Part shown: positions 53,987 through 63,639 of the stretch, piece by piece
How positions within the stretch are numbered: the stretch's first letter is position 1
Layout of the letters: the number at the start of each line of letters is the position of its first letter
From: Asterias rubens
Lineage: Eukaryota; Echinodermata; Asteroidea; Forcipulatida; Asteriidae
Assembly: GCF_902459465.1 (NCBI RefSeq)
Contig: NW_022985716.1
Span: 1-64,000 of the forward strand
Direction of reading: 5' to 3'
DNA length: 64,000 nucleotides
Program-made: the position numbers and the translations under genes
Notes under the pieces: model-generated
Databases searched by the model: none
What the model saw: only the letters and a program-made list of their open reading frames with translations
Told to the model about the DNA's origin: nothing

Positions 53987-55129
53987 CTATTGCGAGGTTT
54001 TGTTTATCTGCTCAATTTGTGATCCAACTAGTTTATGCCAAAGGCTCAACATTGTATCATTGAGGCGATGTCTGTTGTGAAGTATTCCAACTCCAATACC
54101 CTTTTCCATCGCCTCCGCGTACTTCCCAGAATACTGCTCGTACATCGGAGAAAGCATCGGAATGACGCCGATTTTGCTCATAATTATTCCTACAAATGCA
54201 TCATCGAGACGAAGGAACGGTACATACTTGGACTTGTCGAAGACACGTACAGCTACATCTCGAGACATTGCGTAGCAAGCGCCATTAAGAAAAGGTGGAT
54301 ACCTTTTAGGAGCGTAAACCTCCTTTGGAATGTACCACTTGGATTTTTTCCCTCTTTCTACGATGACATTTGTCCTAAGATGGCCTTCTGCAAAATCAGT
54401 CTTTGGCATTTTGGACAACCGTCTTACCAGTGTAACAATGTTAATCATCATGTCAGCATCTACACTGAATACAAAGCTGGTTTGAGGGCAGTACATCGAT
54501 ATCCATTTCAGTCCCATCATGTTCTTGTAAGTCAGATTTACGTAAACATCGATGAAGTCTTCTTGGATAAGATCATGAAATTCACGGTTTTCCTCTTGAA
54601 TTTGTTTCCGAATGATGGGGTCCGTTGACTCCCCTAGAAGAAACATCGTCAGGACCCGTCTACCGAACACCTCCTTCACACCTCCCCAAGTTTTCCGGAT
54701 TTGCTCTCGGTCCAACTTCTCGAACGGCGCACATTTGACGAGCAAAACCAAGAATAGTTCTCCGTTTGAGTTGCTCCTGTTGAAGCAGGCATCTTGGTTG
54801 TGCATTGTAAACTTAAAACGATGAGGATTGACGACTGGTTGTCCAGACACAGTAGTTAATTGTGCAGGTTCCGCCGTCGGTGAAGTTGTGACGTTTCCAG
54901 TAACGTTCCGACTACTACTTGCTTGCAGCGTGGAGGTAGCTTGCAGCGTGGAGGTAGCTTGCAGGTTGACGAGCTCTGTTTGTATTTCTCTGCTATCTTT
55001 CGTATGTATACTCTTTGTGTTAAGTAAACTTCGCTCATGATCAGAAGAAATGTAACGTAAGAAGCAAAATGTTTCAAATAGTGCTAGTCCGTAAAGGAAC
55101 ACATACTTGAAGATGGTGGCAGTTTTCAT
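53987..55129 (-). CDS. Beta-1,3-galactosyltransferase-like type II Golgi enzyme (GT31), single exon
   Basis: 380 residues from the ATG at 55129. A short cytoplasmic tail is followed by a membrane anchor at about residues 5-27 (FKYVFLYGLALFETFCFLRY). A Thr/Ser-rich stem carries an 18-bp-repeat-encoded ATSTLQ duplication. The GT31 catalytic domain follows, with RKTWGG (145-150), FLLG, EDFIDVYVNLTYK, the metal-binding DAD (224-226), YPPFLNGACYAMS (278-290) and RLDDAFVGI (307-315). These match the motif order of beta-1,3-galactosyl- and N-acetylglucosaminyltransferases (RxTWG, DDD, YPxYxxGxGY, EDVxxG), so it should add a beta-1,3-linked sugar to glycans in the Golgi. Donor and acceptor cannot be told. 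An in-frame extension to 55204 is rejected because the TATA box lies inside it. Confidence 0.9.
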   Translation of the reverse strand: MKTATIFKYVFLYGLALFETFCFLRYISSDHERSLLNTKSIHTKDSREIQTELVNLQATSTLQATSTLQASSSRNVTGNVTTSPTAEPAQLTTVSGQPVVNPHRFKFTMHNQDACFNRSNSNGELFLVLLVKCAPFEKLDREQIRKTWGGVKEVFGRRVLTMFLLGESTDPIIRKQIQEENREFHDLIQEDFIDVYVNLTYKNMMGLKWISMYCPQTSFVFSVDADMMINIVTLVRRLSKMPKTDFAEGHLRTNVIVERGKKSKWYIPKEVYAPKRYPPFLNGACYAMSRDVAVRVFDKSKYVPFLRLDDAFVGIIMSKIGVIPMLSPMYEQYSGKYAEAMEKGIGVGILHNRHRLNDTMLSLWHKLVGSQIEQINKTSQ

Positions 55130-55159
55130 GGCGTCAGTTGTGGTTGTACAGCACTGATG

Positions 55160-55197
55160 GTAAGGGTCGAACAGTACTGAATGAACTGCATTTATAC
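55160..55197 (-). promoter_or_regulatory. TATA-type core promoter of the GT31 gene
   Basis: On minus, GGTATAAATGC lies at about 55199-55189 and a TTCATTCAGTACTG initiator-like stretch follows at about 55181-55168. The ATG is at 55129, giving a 5' UTR of about 40 bases. Confidence 0.6.
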
Positions 55198-55217
55198 CAC
55201 GCACCCTGCACTGATCA

Positions 55218-55244
55218 TGGAGGAATAATTTATTCCTCCATGCA
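55218..55244. repeat. Near-perfect palindrome upstream of the GT31 gene
   Basis: ATGGAGGAATAA and its inverse TTATTCCTCCAT are separated by a single T, and the flanks TGCACTGAT repeat on both sides. It lies just upstream of the TATA box. Confidence 0.8.
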
Positions 55245-55979
55245 CTGATTCACTCTGGAGCGAAGGACGTACACAACGAACGTCACAGCTTGCCTTAACA
55301 TTAACAATGGAGGAAGATGACCACCCCACAAGCTGTAGGGTTGTCTAAACTACGAGTGTCATTTGGTTCAGTGAACCATGGAGGGAATCTACCTCTATGG
55401 TGAACCCATTGTAAGAACATCTTAGAGCATGATAATTTCATGGCTTTGGTGACCATAAGCAAAGAATCGGCACTTGCGGGAAGCAGTCTGGATGTGCTTA
55501 CGTCAAGCATTAAACGGGTTAGCGGGTGATTTTGGCTTTTGCGCGTAACTGTATAGGCAATCTACATTTACCAGGGCGACATCATCTCTGGTGGACAGAT
55601 TACACATGGGACACCGACACAGAAATCATGTCTTAAACTAGGAAAAGATGTCTGTGATACGAGTTCATGAAAAGTAAGAATGACAGTTAATGATTATTAT
55701 TGGCTTCTTATCGTAGCGCGCGTATCCGCCACTCTGAAAGGCGCTTACATTATTATTGTATTTCTCTACAATGTATGTGACACACTACGTTTGAATTATG
55801 AGACATGCTCCCTTGCATTATGTAATGGTTAACGAGGTGCTGTGGCGCAATATGCTGCCAATCAAACCAGGAACATCGGGGCGAGCCCCTTCTCTTTTTT
55901 TTGTTATAAGTGGGCTGTGTTCTTTTACTTGCGCTACACAAAACACGGGACCAACGGCTTTACGTCCCATCCAAACTTA

Positions 55980-56230
55980 AAGGCAAGCCATCTTTGAATG
56001 AGCAAGCCATCTTGAAAGGGCAAGCCATCTTTGAATGGGCAACCCATCTTTATCGAGCCATCTTTGAATGGGCATGCCATCTTTGAATAGGCAACAAACA
56101 ATCCTGGTGGGCAAGCAAAACTTGAATGGGCAATCCATCTTTAAATGGACAAGCCATCTCTGAATGGGCTAAAGCCATCTTGAATGGGCAAGCCATTTTT
56201 GAATGTGCAAGCTGTCTTTAAATGGGCTCC
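55980..56230. repeat. Degenerate minisatellite, about 19-20-bp unit
   Basis: Variants of GGGCAAGCCATCTTTGAAT are repeated about a dozen times with many substitutions and spacing changes. It lies downstream of the lectin/PAN gene. Confidence 0.75.
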
Positions 56231-56333
56231 CATTTTAAATTTACAACATCATGAAATATTGAACTGTTAAAAGTGGCAAATTGACCCGAAGTTTACGTGA
56301 AATTCAAGGCCTGCGATCTCACCCGTGTGACAC

Positions 56334-56632
56334 TTAATTTTTGTCAACCTCGTAGTATCTACAGTTGGTACCTTTGGTATCAGAGTTGCTGACTATCATA
56401 TCGGATTGCTTCACAAAGTAGCTCACGCATGTGTTGTTAGTCATACTGAACGAAAAGCAGTAAGGGGTCTTAGAACACACTGCACAGCACTGCATCAAAG
56501 ACGTCATCTGACGCTCCTCAATGATGTACGTACTGAGAGAACTGCATCCTTGGTCTAGGTCCACTTCGTGACAACGACCCGCAAGCCGCTGACATAGAGG
56601 GCGCTCGCACATGGTGAAGCGTGGGACATAGA
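56334..56632 (-). pseudogene. C-terminal half of lectin/PAN gene, cut off by a MITE
   Basis: The frame from the MITE edge to the stop at 56334 starts with PRFTMCERP, which looks like the last strand and cysteine of a C-type lectin domain. About 90 residues follow with cysteine spacing typical of a PAN/apple domain (CSSLSTYIIEERQ, QCCAVCSKTPYCFSFSM, NNTCVSYF). Its frame differs by one from the upstream lectin frame, and the MITE length (156) does not correct this. It is therefore probably no longer translated with the upstream half unless splicing removes the insert with an offset. The Met frame at 56657 runs partly inside the MITE and is not a real start. Confidence 0.6.
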
Positions 56633-56782
56633 CCTTATCGCAAATACCAATGCGCAAGCGCAGACTGTTGAATGAGGTGCATTGTGGGATAGATATGGAT
56701 CAAATTTGGGTACCAGCTAGACCACAATGCACCTAATTCCAGGCTTTACGCGCGCGCCCCAGTATTTGCGAAAAGGTCTATG
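56627..56782. mobile_element. MITE family E, 156 bp, copy 2, inside a lectin domain
   Basis: Ends CATAGACCTTATCGCAAATA and TATTTGCGAAAAGGTCTATG are inverted. It is the same length and interior as 41943-42098. It interrupts the lectin frame after the segment VWHDARC. Confidence 0.92.
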
Positions 56783-57211
56783 ACACCTAGCATCATGCCA
56801 AACATAATCAAATTGCCACATGATTACGCAACTTCCACCATCAGGCTGGCCATCATCCCACAGCGCGTGATCCGTCTGCTTAGGTAGGGCCGAGTTGTCC
56901 CAACAAACTAAAGGCCCATCGTCACCTGTTGGCTTGAAGCATCCCAACCACAAACCCCCAATCAGCGAGTCATTCTGAGCCTTGAACAGATTACCAATCA
57001 ATTTGTTCTCTTGTACGGTAGAGGGCAGCACAATGTTACCGCCAACCTCTTGACAAGCATCGATTGCTTCTTCCCAGGTAAGTTTTGGACTTGCTAGAAG
57101 TAAGTAACAGCGTTGATCATGTTGAGCCCACCCTCCGGAACATGATCCACAGCTAACGATTGATACCGACATTGCAATCAGTAAAACGGACACTTTCAAC
57201 CTAATGCACAT
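56717..57211 (-). CDS. C-type lectin domain protein, truncated by MITE, QPD motif
   Basis: The chosen ATG at 57211 gives a signal peptide (IRLKVSVLLIAMSVSIVSC). A C-type lectin domain follows: GWAQHDQRCYLLL, TWEEAIDACQEVGG, GGLWLGCF, DDGQPDGGSC and VWHDARC. QPD indicates a galactose-type calcium site. The open frame extends upstream to 57304, but that Met would place 31 residues before the signal core. The last 21 residues, from HRPFRK on, are encoded by the inserted MITE and replace the final strand and cysteine of the domain. The rest of the original gene lies at 56334-56632. The product, if made, would lack one domain disulphide, so it is probably a damaged gene. Confidence 0.65.
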   Translation of the reverse strand: MCIRLKVSVLLIAMSVSIVSCGSCSGGWAQHDQRCYLLLASPKLTWEEAIDACQEVGGNIVLPSTVQENKLIGNLFKAQNDSLIGGLWLGCFKPTGDDGPLVCWDNSALPKQTDHALWDDGQPDGGSCVIMWQFDYVWHDARCHRPFRKYWGARVKPGIRCIVV

Positions 57212-57465
57212 GGCTAAATAATTGAGAGACATAAATAAGAGAATTGTTGCCTCACCGAAGTTGTATGTCGTCTGGTTAGGCTGAAGTTGCCGAAACCTGG
57301 TCACACTGGACTGTGTTCTTTCTGTCTCATAGGCAGACAGTGGTTCGAATCCTAGTCAAATTCCAACATGACTGAATAATTGAGAGACAGAAATAAAAGT
57401 TTAGAATTGTTGCCTCACCGAATTTTTATGTCGTGTGGTAAGGCTGAAATTGCCGAAACCCGGTC
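57205..57465. repeat. Direct duplication at the 5' end of the lectin/PAN gene
   Basis: AATAATTGAGAGACATAAAT, GAATTGTTGCCTCACCGAA and GCTGAAGTTGCCGAAACC at 57210-57300 recur with changes at 57373-57465. The first copy covers the lectin 5' leader region. Confidence 0.8.
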
Positions 57466-58839
57466 AGAACGTTCGCATCCTTGTTAAGTTCCCTGTGGTT
57501 TAAAGAGAGTAATAGACGGTGGGTTCGAATCCTGGTCAAGTCTTATGCTCTTGAGCACATAGACAAGTTTTGCATTTGTTTTTATATAAATTTATATTAC
57601 CAGTATTGTTTAAGTTAGCGTAGATGCGTCGGTTCAAATCCTGGCAATGATGATGACCGTCTTCTTTGCGATTGGCGTTGGTTCAAATCCTGGTCAATGT
57701 CTTATAGTCTGGTTAGAGGTCAGGTTTCCTTGTGTAAAAGCTGTGATTTCACGTCAGCATAGTTACCTGTTTCCTCGTTCCAAAATGGCGGAGTTTCGGT
57801 TAAGGTTTTTACTTGAATGTTGAGCCTTTTATCAACACGGTCACGTACCTAGCACGGTTGAGAAAGTAACATCAATTGTTTCGCACGATCCACAACAACA
57901 GTTACATTAAACATTAATCTTTCTCCCGAAGACGATCAGAGCATACTGATCAAAACGTCGAGTTGAAACCCTATGGTTACCGCAAACCATAACAATATTA
58001 ACGATGTTTGCATCAACCTGTGTAAACTGCACCCAACCTTTTCAGATACTGAAACCAGACTGGAAGCTGAAAATTTAGCAACAACGTGTATATTGCTTTA
58101 CTGCCCAAATTGTGTATTTTATGACTATTTTATTCATATTGCCATGGTAACATATCATCAACACAGTGCTGATTCGCCTAATGGGAGACTTAAGGCACCA
58201 ATAATGCATTGTTTGACTTTCTGAGCAAAAAGAAAAAGATAAAGACTTTTACCTCAGAAGGACAAAGCAGGTCAAGCCTAATGATTGTTAAAGAAACCTT
58301 AAGCACCATTGTCTTCAATGATTAACAAGTTTCCGGCAACAGAGCATTATCTGAGTATCAATTATTTAGTTCTCCTTTAAAAAGCTTAACAACAATATTA
58401 GCTCCGTACGATTGTGTAGACTACGCAAGTCTCTTGTGAACATCGAAAACGAGAAAACAACTCGGACCATTATTTTTCTATGAAAGTCAAATCGTCTTTT
58501 CTGATAATTTAAAACTCCACTTTTCATAACAATTTTGTTGGAATGCCTAGAATATGCTTGGTCGTGAATAGTTCATATCTTTGGCAACACGTAACCACGC
58601 TTTGGAAAAGTCGTAACTTCACAAAATCGCCGCTTCGCATGGATGCCATTTCCATTCGAAGGCAGATATGAACCTGGCTTTATACGCCAGGGTATGGTCT
58701 GTATAAACTTGATATACCTGTGACTATTTAATACCCACGGACCAATCACACTGAAGATTTCCCTTCATTGACCAACCACTGTCTATTTATCCACTCTCTA
58801 ACTATCATTTATAAATGAGTGTAAAACAGCACTTATTGA
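57466..58839. other. Intergenic DNA, no gene seen
   Basis: It contains GGTTCGAATCCTGGTCAAG-like tRNA-derived fragments near 57520, 57610 and 57670, and the dispersed tail GACGATCAGAGCATACTGAT at about 57933. No supported coding sequence. Confidence 0.5.
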
Positions 58840-58842
58840 CCC

Positions 58843-59003
58843 TGTACGAAACCGCGGTTTCGGCTTTGGATTCGGCTCAGGCTTGGCCCGCAGTTGTTTT
58901 CAAAATATTGCGCGTGCTTTGCATACGTGCTCAGGGCTTCAGACGAGAGGACGGAGCCTGAAGCTGAATCCAAAGCCGAAGCCGTGGTTTCGTAAAGGGC
59001 CAT
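58843..59003. mobile_element. Foldback MITE, about 160 bp
   Basis: ACGAAACCGCGGTTTCGGCT and TTGGATTCGGCTCAGGC are mirrored by GCTGAATCCAAAGCCGAAGC and CGTGGTTTCGT. Related words (AGCCGAAG, GGCTTCGGCT) occur at 63900-63990, at the right window edge. Confidence 0.85.
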
Positions 59004-59554
59004 GGGGGTGGGGGGGGGGGGCACCCTAGTAAATAAAAGTCCTATTCAACCAACGCTAAATGTTACATCCTCAAAAATACACACAAAATATTAAAAAGTC
59101 CCTCAGTCATTCAAAACAAAAACACAACATGCAGTGACATCTGAACTTCAGTTTTCTTATCTATTTTATGTGGGTAGTCTGGGGTCCTCCTGAGCTACGG
59201 CCGTCGCAAAGAAAAGAAAAAAACCTTCACAGAGGTGATTACTTCGAAACATAGAAGCAGCCATCTTGAGAAAGGGGGTCCTATCGCTTGTGAACAAAAT
59301 AGGACCATTTTGTCGGGGCCTGGCTCACCCAAGCACCCGAAATTGTGAGTTAGTAACCCCATGGTACAATAATGGGCCATATTTTAATAATCCCTGAAAG
59401 TTTTGGCCCTAAAATCTGTCATTTACAGAACATTTTGAGGGCATATATATTATTAATGAGGGCTCGGCGCATTGATTCGGTCTCTATTTACTTGGGTGCA
59501 CCCATGGATGGCTTGCATATAGCGTCATTGACCGCCATCTTTGTTTTAAAACAA

Positions 59555-59670
59555 TGGAAACATGCACGTGTACGCGCTACACACGAGTCTCAGCCAATGA
59601 GACCTCCTCACTCTTGCACACTTCATCAAAGATGGCGGCCGATGACGTCATGCGCAATCCATCTATTGGC
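59555..59670. promoter_or_regulatory. Promoter-like cluster: CCAAT, YY1-type and CRE motifs
   Basis: Within 100 bases lie CAGCCAATGAG (about 59592), AAGATGGCGGC (about 59634), TGACGTCA (about 59644) and TGCGCAATCC. These are typical of CpG-type promoters, but similar CG-rich CCAAT modules are dispersed in the window, and no adjacent exon is evident. Confidence 0.4.
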
Positions 59671-60080
59671 TGTCTGAGTAATATTTCAGCTAGCTTTGGG
59701 CTATATTGAAGGGGTAAGAAAAATCCTTGCACCATGGTTAACGTATTTCCTCATCTGAATTTTAAATCCAGTACGTTTTCCCCCATTTAAGACTTGAAGT
59801 GAACGCAAACAAAGTTAGTTATTTTTTTATAGAATCAGGCATTGATCCGTTTGACGAGTATTGTGAAATGTCAAGGTAAAAAGGACTACAAATGGACGAT
59901 TTCGCTTAATATTTTATAAAGTGAGAGTGTGGGAAAATTGCCGTAACGAGTTCAATTAATTATAGATAATACATTAAGGATAGGCTAAAAAGTTAAAGAC
60001 TAAATAGATAATAATCGTGGAGGTAATTCCCGATGTAAACACGCCTACTTTATACATACCGGCTCCACTCATTACCTAGT

Positions 60081-60417
60081 CTTGGTTCAAGACTCTCCTG
60101 GATTTGTCACAAAAGGGCGCGCTATCACCCGGACCCCAACGCGCTATCAACCACGAACCGCTATCAACCACGAACCGCTATCACAGCAGAGTCTTTGCAC
60201 ATTCGTTAAATCTCCCCCAAAAATGAAGGGGCGGGCTCTGCGGGAAACGTACGCGCGCGCATTATGTTTCCCCCCGATTTTTTGGGGAAATTTAACGAAT
60301 GTGCCAAGACTCTCCTGTGATAGCGGTTCTCGGGTGATAGCGGTTCGTGGTTGATAGCGCGTTGGGGGTGAAAGCGCGCCCTGTTGTGAAAAATCCAGGA
60401 GAGTCTTGAACCAAGAC
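60081..60417. mobile_element. Foldback MITE, 337 bp
   Basis: GTCTTGGTTCAAGACTCTCC at left and its inverse at right. The arms include GCGCTATCAACCACGAACCG and GCACATTCGTTAAAT.TCCCC, mirrored around a centre near 60245. No coding. Confidence 0.92.
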
Positions 60418-60468
60418 TACTCATTACCAGAAGCCCTTTATAATATTAGGAAATGCATTAGGAAAGGT

Positions 60469-60834
60469 ACACTATTGTTATTGGTCGAAGACTAATCTTC
60501 TCACTTGGTGTATCCGAACATAAGCATAAAATAACAAGCCTGTGAAAATTTGAGCTAAATTGGTCATCGAAGTTGAGAAAAAATGATGAGAGAAAGAACA
60601 CCCTCGTTGGACGAATTTGTGTGCTTATTATAGATAGGAATAAAAGACTTCTAGCTAGAAGTCTTTTATTATTTTAGCGAGAAATTACCTATTTCTCAAA
60701 ATCTATGCTACTTCAGAGGGAGCCGTTCCTCACAATGTGTTATACTACCAACAGCTCCCCAATGCTTGTTACCAAGTCAGTTTTTAAGTTAATATTTGTT
60801 TTGAGTATTTACCAAACGTGTACTTTCCCTTTAA
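60469..60834. mobile_element. MITE family A-like element
   Basis: Left GGAAAGGTACACTATTG, right ACGTGTACTTTCCCTTTAA. The interior has CTTCTCACTTGGTGTATCC and TACTTCAGAGGGAGCCGTTC. It shares the TTAA at its right edge with the next element. Confidence 0.8.
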
Positions 60835-61224
60835 AGGAACACGTTGCCCTGGATCGGTCGAGTTGGTCTTTGAAAAGCGTTTGTAAGCGTTTGTTATAAA
60901 ATGCATATGGTTAGAAAGATGTTGTAAAAGTAGAATACAATGATCCACACAAACATGCCTCGAAATTTCACGGTTTTCCTTTTACCTCGTCGACTAACAC
61001 GGTCGGCCATTATTTTATGGGAGTCAAATTTTTGACTCCCATAAATGGCCGACCGTGTTAGTTCGCAAAGTAAAAGGAAAACCACGCAATTTCGAGGCAA
61101 ATTTGTGTGGATCATTATATTCTACTTTTAAAACATCTTTCCAACCATATGCATTTTATAAAAAATGGTTACAAACGCTTTTTATAGACCAACTCGTCCG
61201 ATCCAAGGCAACGTGTTCCTTTAA
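60831..61224. mobile_element. Foldback element B, full copy
   Basis: TTAAAGGAACACGTTGCCCT at left and GGCAACGTGTTCCTTTAA at right, with the central hairpin GGTCGGCCATTATTTTATGG against its inverse. It is the best-preserved copy in the window. Confidence 0.93.
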
Positions 61225-61399
61225 GTTTTCCTTTGATGAACTTGGCTTTTAACCGTTCTTTAAAGACTCGAGGTCTTCTCAGAATTATAAGAAATGATTT
61301 TGATCGATGCCGTTACTTTGACCGTGTAAACATGGTTCATTTTGAGATGGACTCGCCGCGTCAAAATACTAGCATTTGACACGCGCGTACTTAAGCGTC

Positions 61400-61760
61400 T
61401 TTTTAGCCCCTTGTGTATGACGTCACAACCACCGAACTAGTATCCCCGCCAAGGGTCAACTAAAGGCTATCATTGGCCGAGGGTCGTGCGCAGCGCGTAC
61501 ACGCGTGCACGTTTTCATTGTTTGATATGAAAGATGGCGCCCAAAGCGTCATATAAGCGCGCGAAAGTTTCTAATAAGCGTGTTGACTGTGATAAAACAA
61601 TGGTTAACTGCGCTTGACCCGTATAAACAAAGTAACTCATGATTCACATAGTTTCGAAACACAGCTTCAAGTTTTCGCAAACCTAAAACCATTGTATACT
61701 GCTGATCGCAGAGTCAAGTTTGAGGAGTTGCAAGCTGTGAAAGGTACATCTTCTACTTGT
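61400..61760 (+). promoter_or_regulatory. Candidate promoter and 5' UTR exon of the ODAD-type gene
   Basis: TGACGTCA (about 61418), CATTGGCCGAGG (inverse CCAAT), TGCGCAGCGCGTACACGCG and AAAGATGGCGCCC (about 61530) cluster within 140 bases. A donor-like AAAG|GTACAT follows at 61745-61746. An open stretch before it (HSFETQLQVFANLKPLYTAD region, about 61640-61745) has no ATG in frame, and joining it to exon 62604 would give a stop. If transcribed it is therefore more likely 5' UTR. Confidence 0.35.
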
Positions 61761-61786
61761 TTTTACCGTCAATCTTCTACTTTTGT

Positions 61787-62128
61787 TAAAGGCACTGGAC
61801 ACGTTTTCTTATTGTCGTAAAATAGCAATTCTGTGAAAATTTTGGCTCTTGGTCATCGAAGTTTCAAGATAATAATGAAATAAAAACGCCCTTGTTGTAC
61901 AATGTATGCTGTGTTGAAACAAGGTTTAAGGCCTGAAGTCATTTTTTTTTAGATTCAAATATTTTTTACTGAGAAATAATATTCCCTTATCTCAAACCTA
62001 CGTTACTTTAGAGGGAGTCGTTTCTCACACTGTGATGTACTTTAAAAGCTCTCCGTTGCTGCTCGTTGCCAAGTATTAGTGTTTAATAGGCTAATTTGAG
62101 TAATTTACCAAACGTGTCCAGTGCCTTG
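61787..62128. mobile_element. MITE family A-like element
   Basis: Left TTAAAGGCACTGGACACGTT, right AACGTGTCCAGTGCCTTGG. The interior has TTTAGAGGGAGTCGTTTCTC. Confidence 0.85.
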
Positions 62129-62227
62129 GTTGAGGGGGCTGCGGACGTAAAGTCTTTTATAACTAAAAGTCTGCATAAGTAAAGTTTATATTGCTCTTCA
62201 TCTTTAATGTTAAATTATTGTTATGTA

Positions 62228-62596
62228 AATTTAAAGGAACGTTACAAAATTGGTAAGAAAAAACTCGTCTAAGATCACATTAACATAAAACTTACGCGGC
62301 CAAATGATGATGATAGTAGAAAACATCCCTTGTCTGAAAATGTCATATTGATGAGAAATAAATAAAAACTAGTTTCCTGTTTGGAGTTTATAGCTCATTG
62401 GGCGTTATATTCCTTTTTATCGATGTCAAGCAAAATGTGTAATCGGTTTTCTCTATTTTCTCGTGACCCAGATGACCGATCGATCTCAAACTTCTACAGG
62501 TTTGTCAGTTTATGTATATGGTGGATTACATAAAGTGCTTACACTGCCAGCAACTGTTTTGTTGGGTAAAACAAATTTTGTAATGTTGATTTAATT
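62228..62596. mobile_element. MITE family F, copy 2, ending at a splice acceptor
   Basis: It has TTTAAAGGAACGTTAC at left and GTAATGTTGATTTAA at right, collinear with 53583-53970. Only TTGCAACAG separates its end from the exon at 62604. Confidence 0.85.
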
Positions 62597-62603
62597 GCAA
62601 CAG

Positions 62604-63639
62604 ATAAATTTGAAATCCAAAGTCTTGAAGATGAATCGTGTTGAAATGGAATCTCCGACGGAGCAGGAGAATGATCAACGAATGGCTGAGGAGGAACTGG
62701 GGAGACTTCACCGCCAGTATCGCATCGTTGAAGGACATCGAAAGACCTACTTCGAGGAAGCTCGTAATATCATCCGCAAACAAATGTGAGTAGATCTTAG
62801 AATTTGAGTTTCCATTCTTCTGTTTTTTAAGTTATTTTTTTTTAAAATAGTGAAATGGGATCAAGCACTGTTGGTACAACACGAGCTTGCTTCGTTTGGA
62901 CAAGCGGTCGGACTGACTATTTTGGAAAGGACGCTGCAACGCGTCCGAAGCGATATTATGCCAATCAAATAACAATGATCTGTGTGTGTGGTACATACAA
63001 AGAAGAATCACTATACTTCTTCATGATATTGTCCAAATTGGTAGAATAGTAGACGATCCAATCATTTGGTTGAACTTAAACCCCCACTCTCAAAGAACAG
63101 TGTCACTTTAAGACAAAGGAGGATTACTTGGTGCAGTTGCATCTCAGATAGTGAAGCAGACATTTAGGATCAAGGGGACTTACGCAAGAAAAGAAACACA
63201 AAAAACAAAACCACTTACAAACAAACAATCACCATCATTGTGACTTTGGTAAAACAAATTTTGTTTAATTTCATGTTCATTGTTTGATCATGTTCAAAAT
63301 GGCAACATCAACTAACTGAGTGAGAAAAGCAAGAGAAAAAAACAAAACAAAAACACACACACAAACAAACAAGCACACAAACAAACAGATTGCATTGTGA
63401 CTTTGGTAATTTGTTTTTAAGTTTCATTCGATCTGTGATTATTTTAAAGGGTACACATCAACACACTGAGCGGAGAAATGCAAGAGATTGACACCGACTT
63501 ACTGCTGGCAGTGAGCCAAAACAACGTCAAGAAGGACCAGACAAATACTCACCTTCTCAAGAAACTCTTGGACAAATTCGAGGAACATGAAGCTACTGTC
63601 ATGGCGGAAGAGGGCGCTCTTGTAAAACTGAATGAAAAG
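62604..63639 (+). CDS. Outer dynein arm docking complex coiled-coil protein (ODAD1/CCDC63 family), 5' part
   Basis: Two exons, 62604-62785 and 63450-63639, join in phase (AT|G); the gene runs off the right edge. The probable start is the ATG at 62631 (MNRVEMESPTEQENDQRMAE). The segment EEELGRLHRQYRIVEGHRKT, then YFEEARNIIRKQM, and in exon 2 HINTLSGEMQEIDTDLLLAV and NTHLLKKLLDKFEEHEATVM, are long heptad coiled coil. They match the N-terminal part of CCDC63/ODAD1 (CCDC114), relatives of Chlamydomonas ODA1/DC2, which anchors outer dynein arms on doublet microtubules. The choice between CCDC63 and ODAD1 cannot be made from this part. The next donor is GTAAAG at 63640. Confidence 0.75.

Noticed and set aside
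53987-55204. 405-residue version of the GT31 protein starting at 55204
   Set aside because: The extra 25 codons overlap the TATA box, and the first codon is GTG. The ATG at 55129 directly precedes the membrane anchor.
61608-61745. Coding exon with segment LKPLYTADRRVKFEELQAV
   Set aside because: No ATG or acceptor opens it, and splicing to 62604 would meet a stop. It was kept only as a possible 5' UTR.
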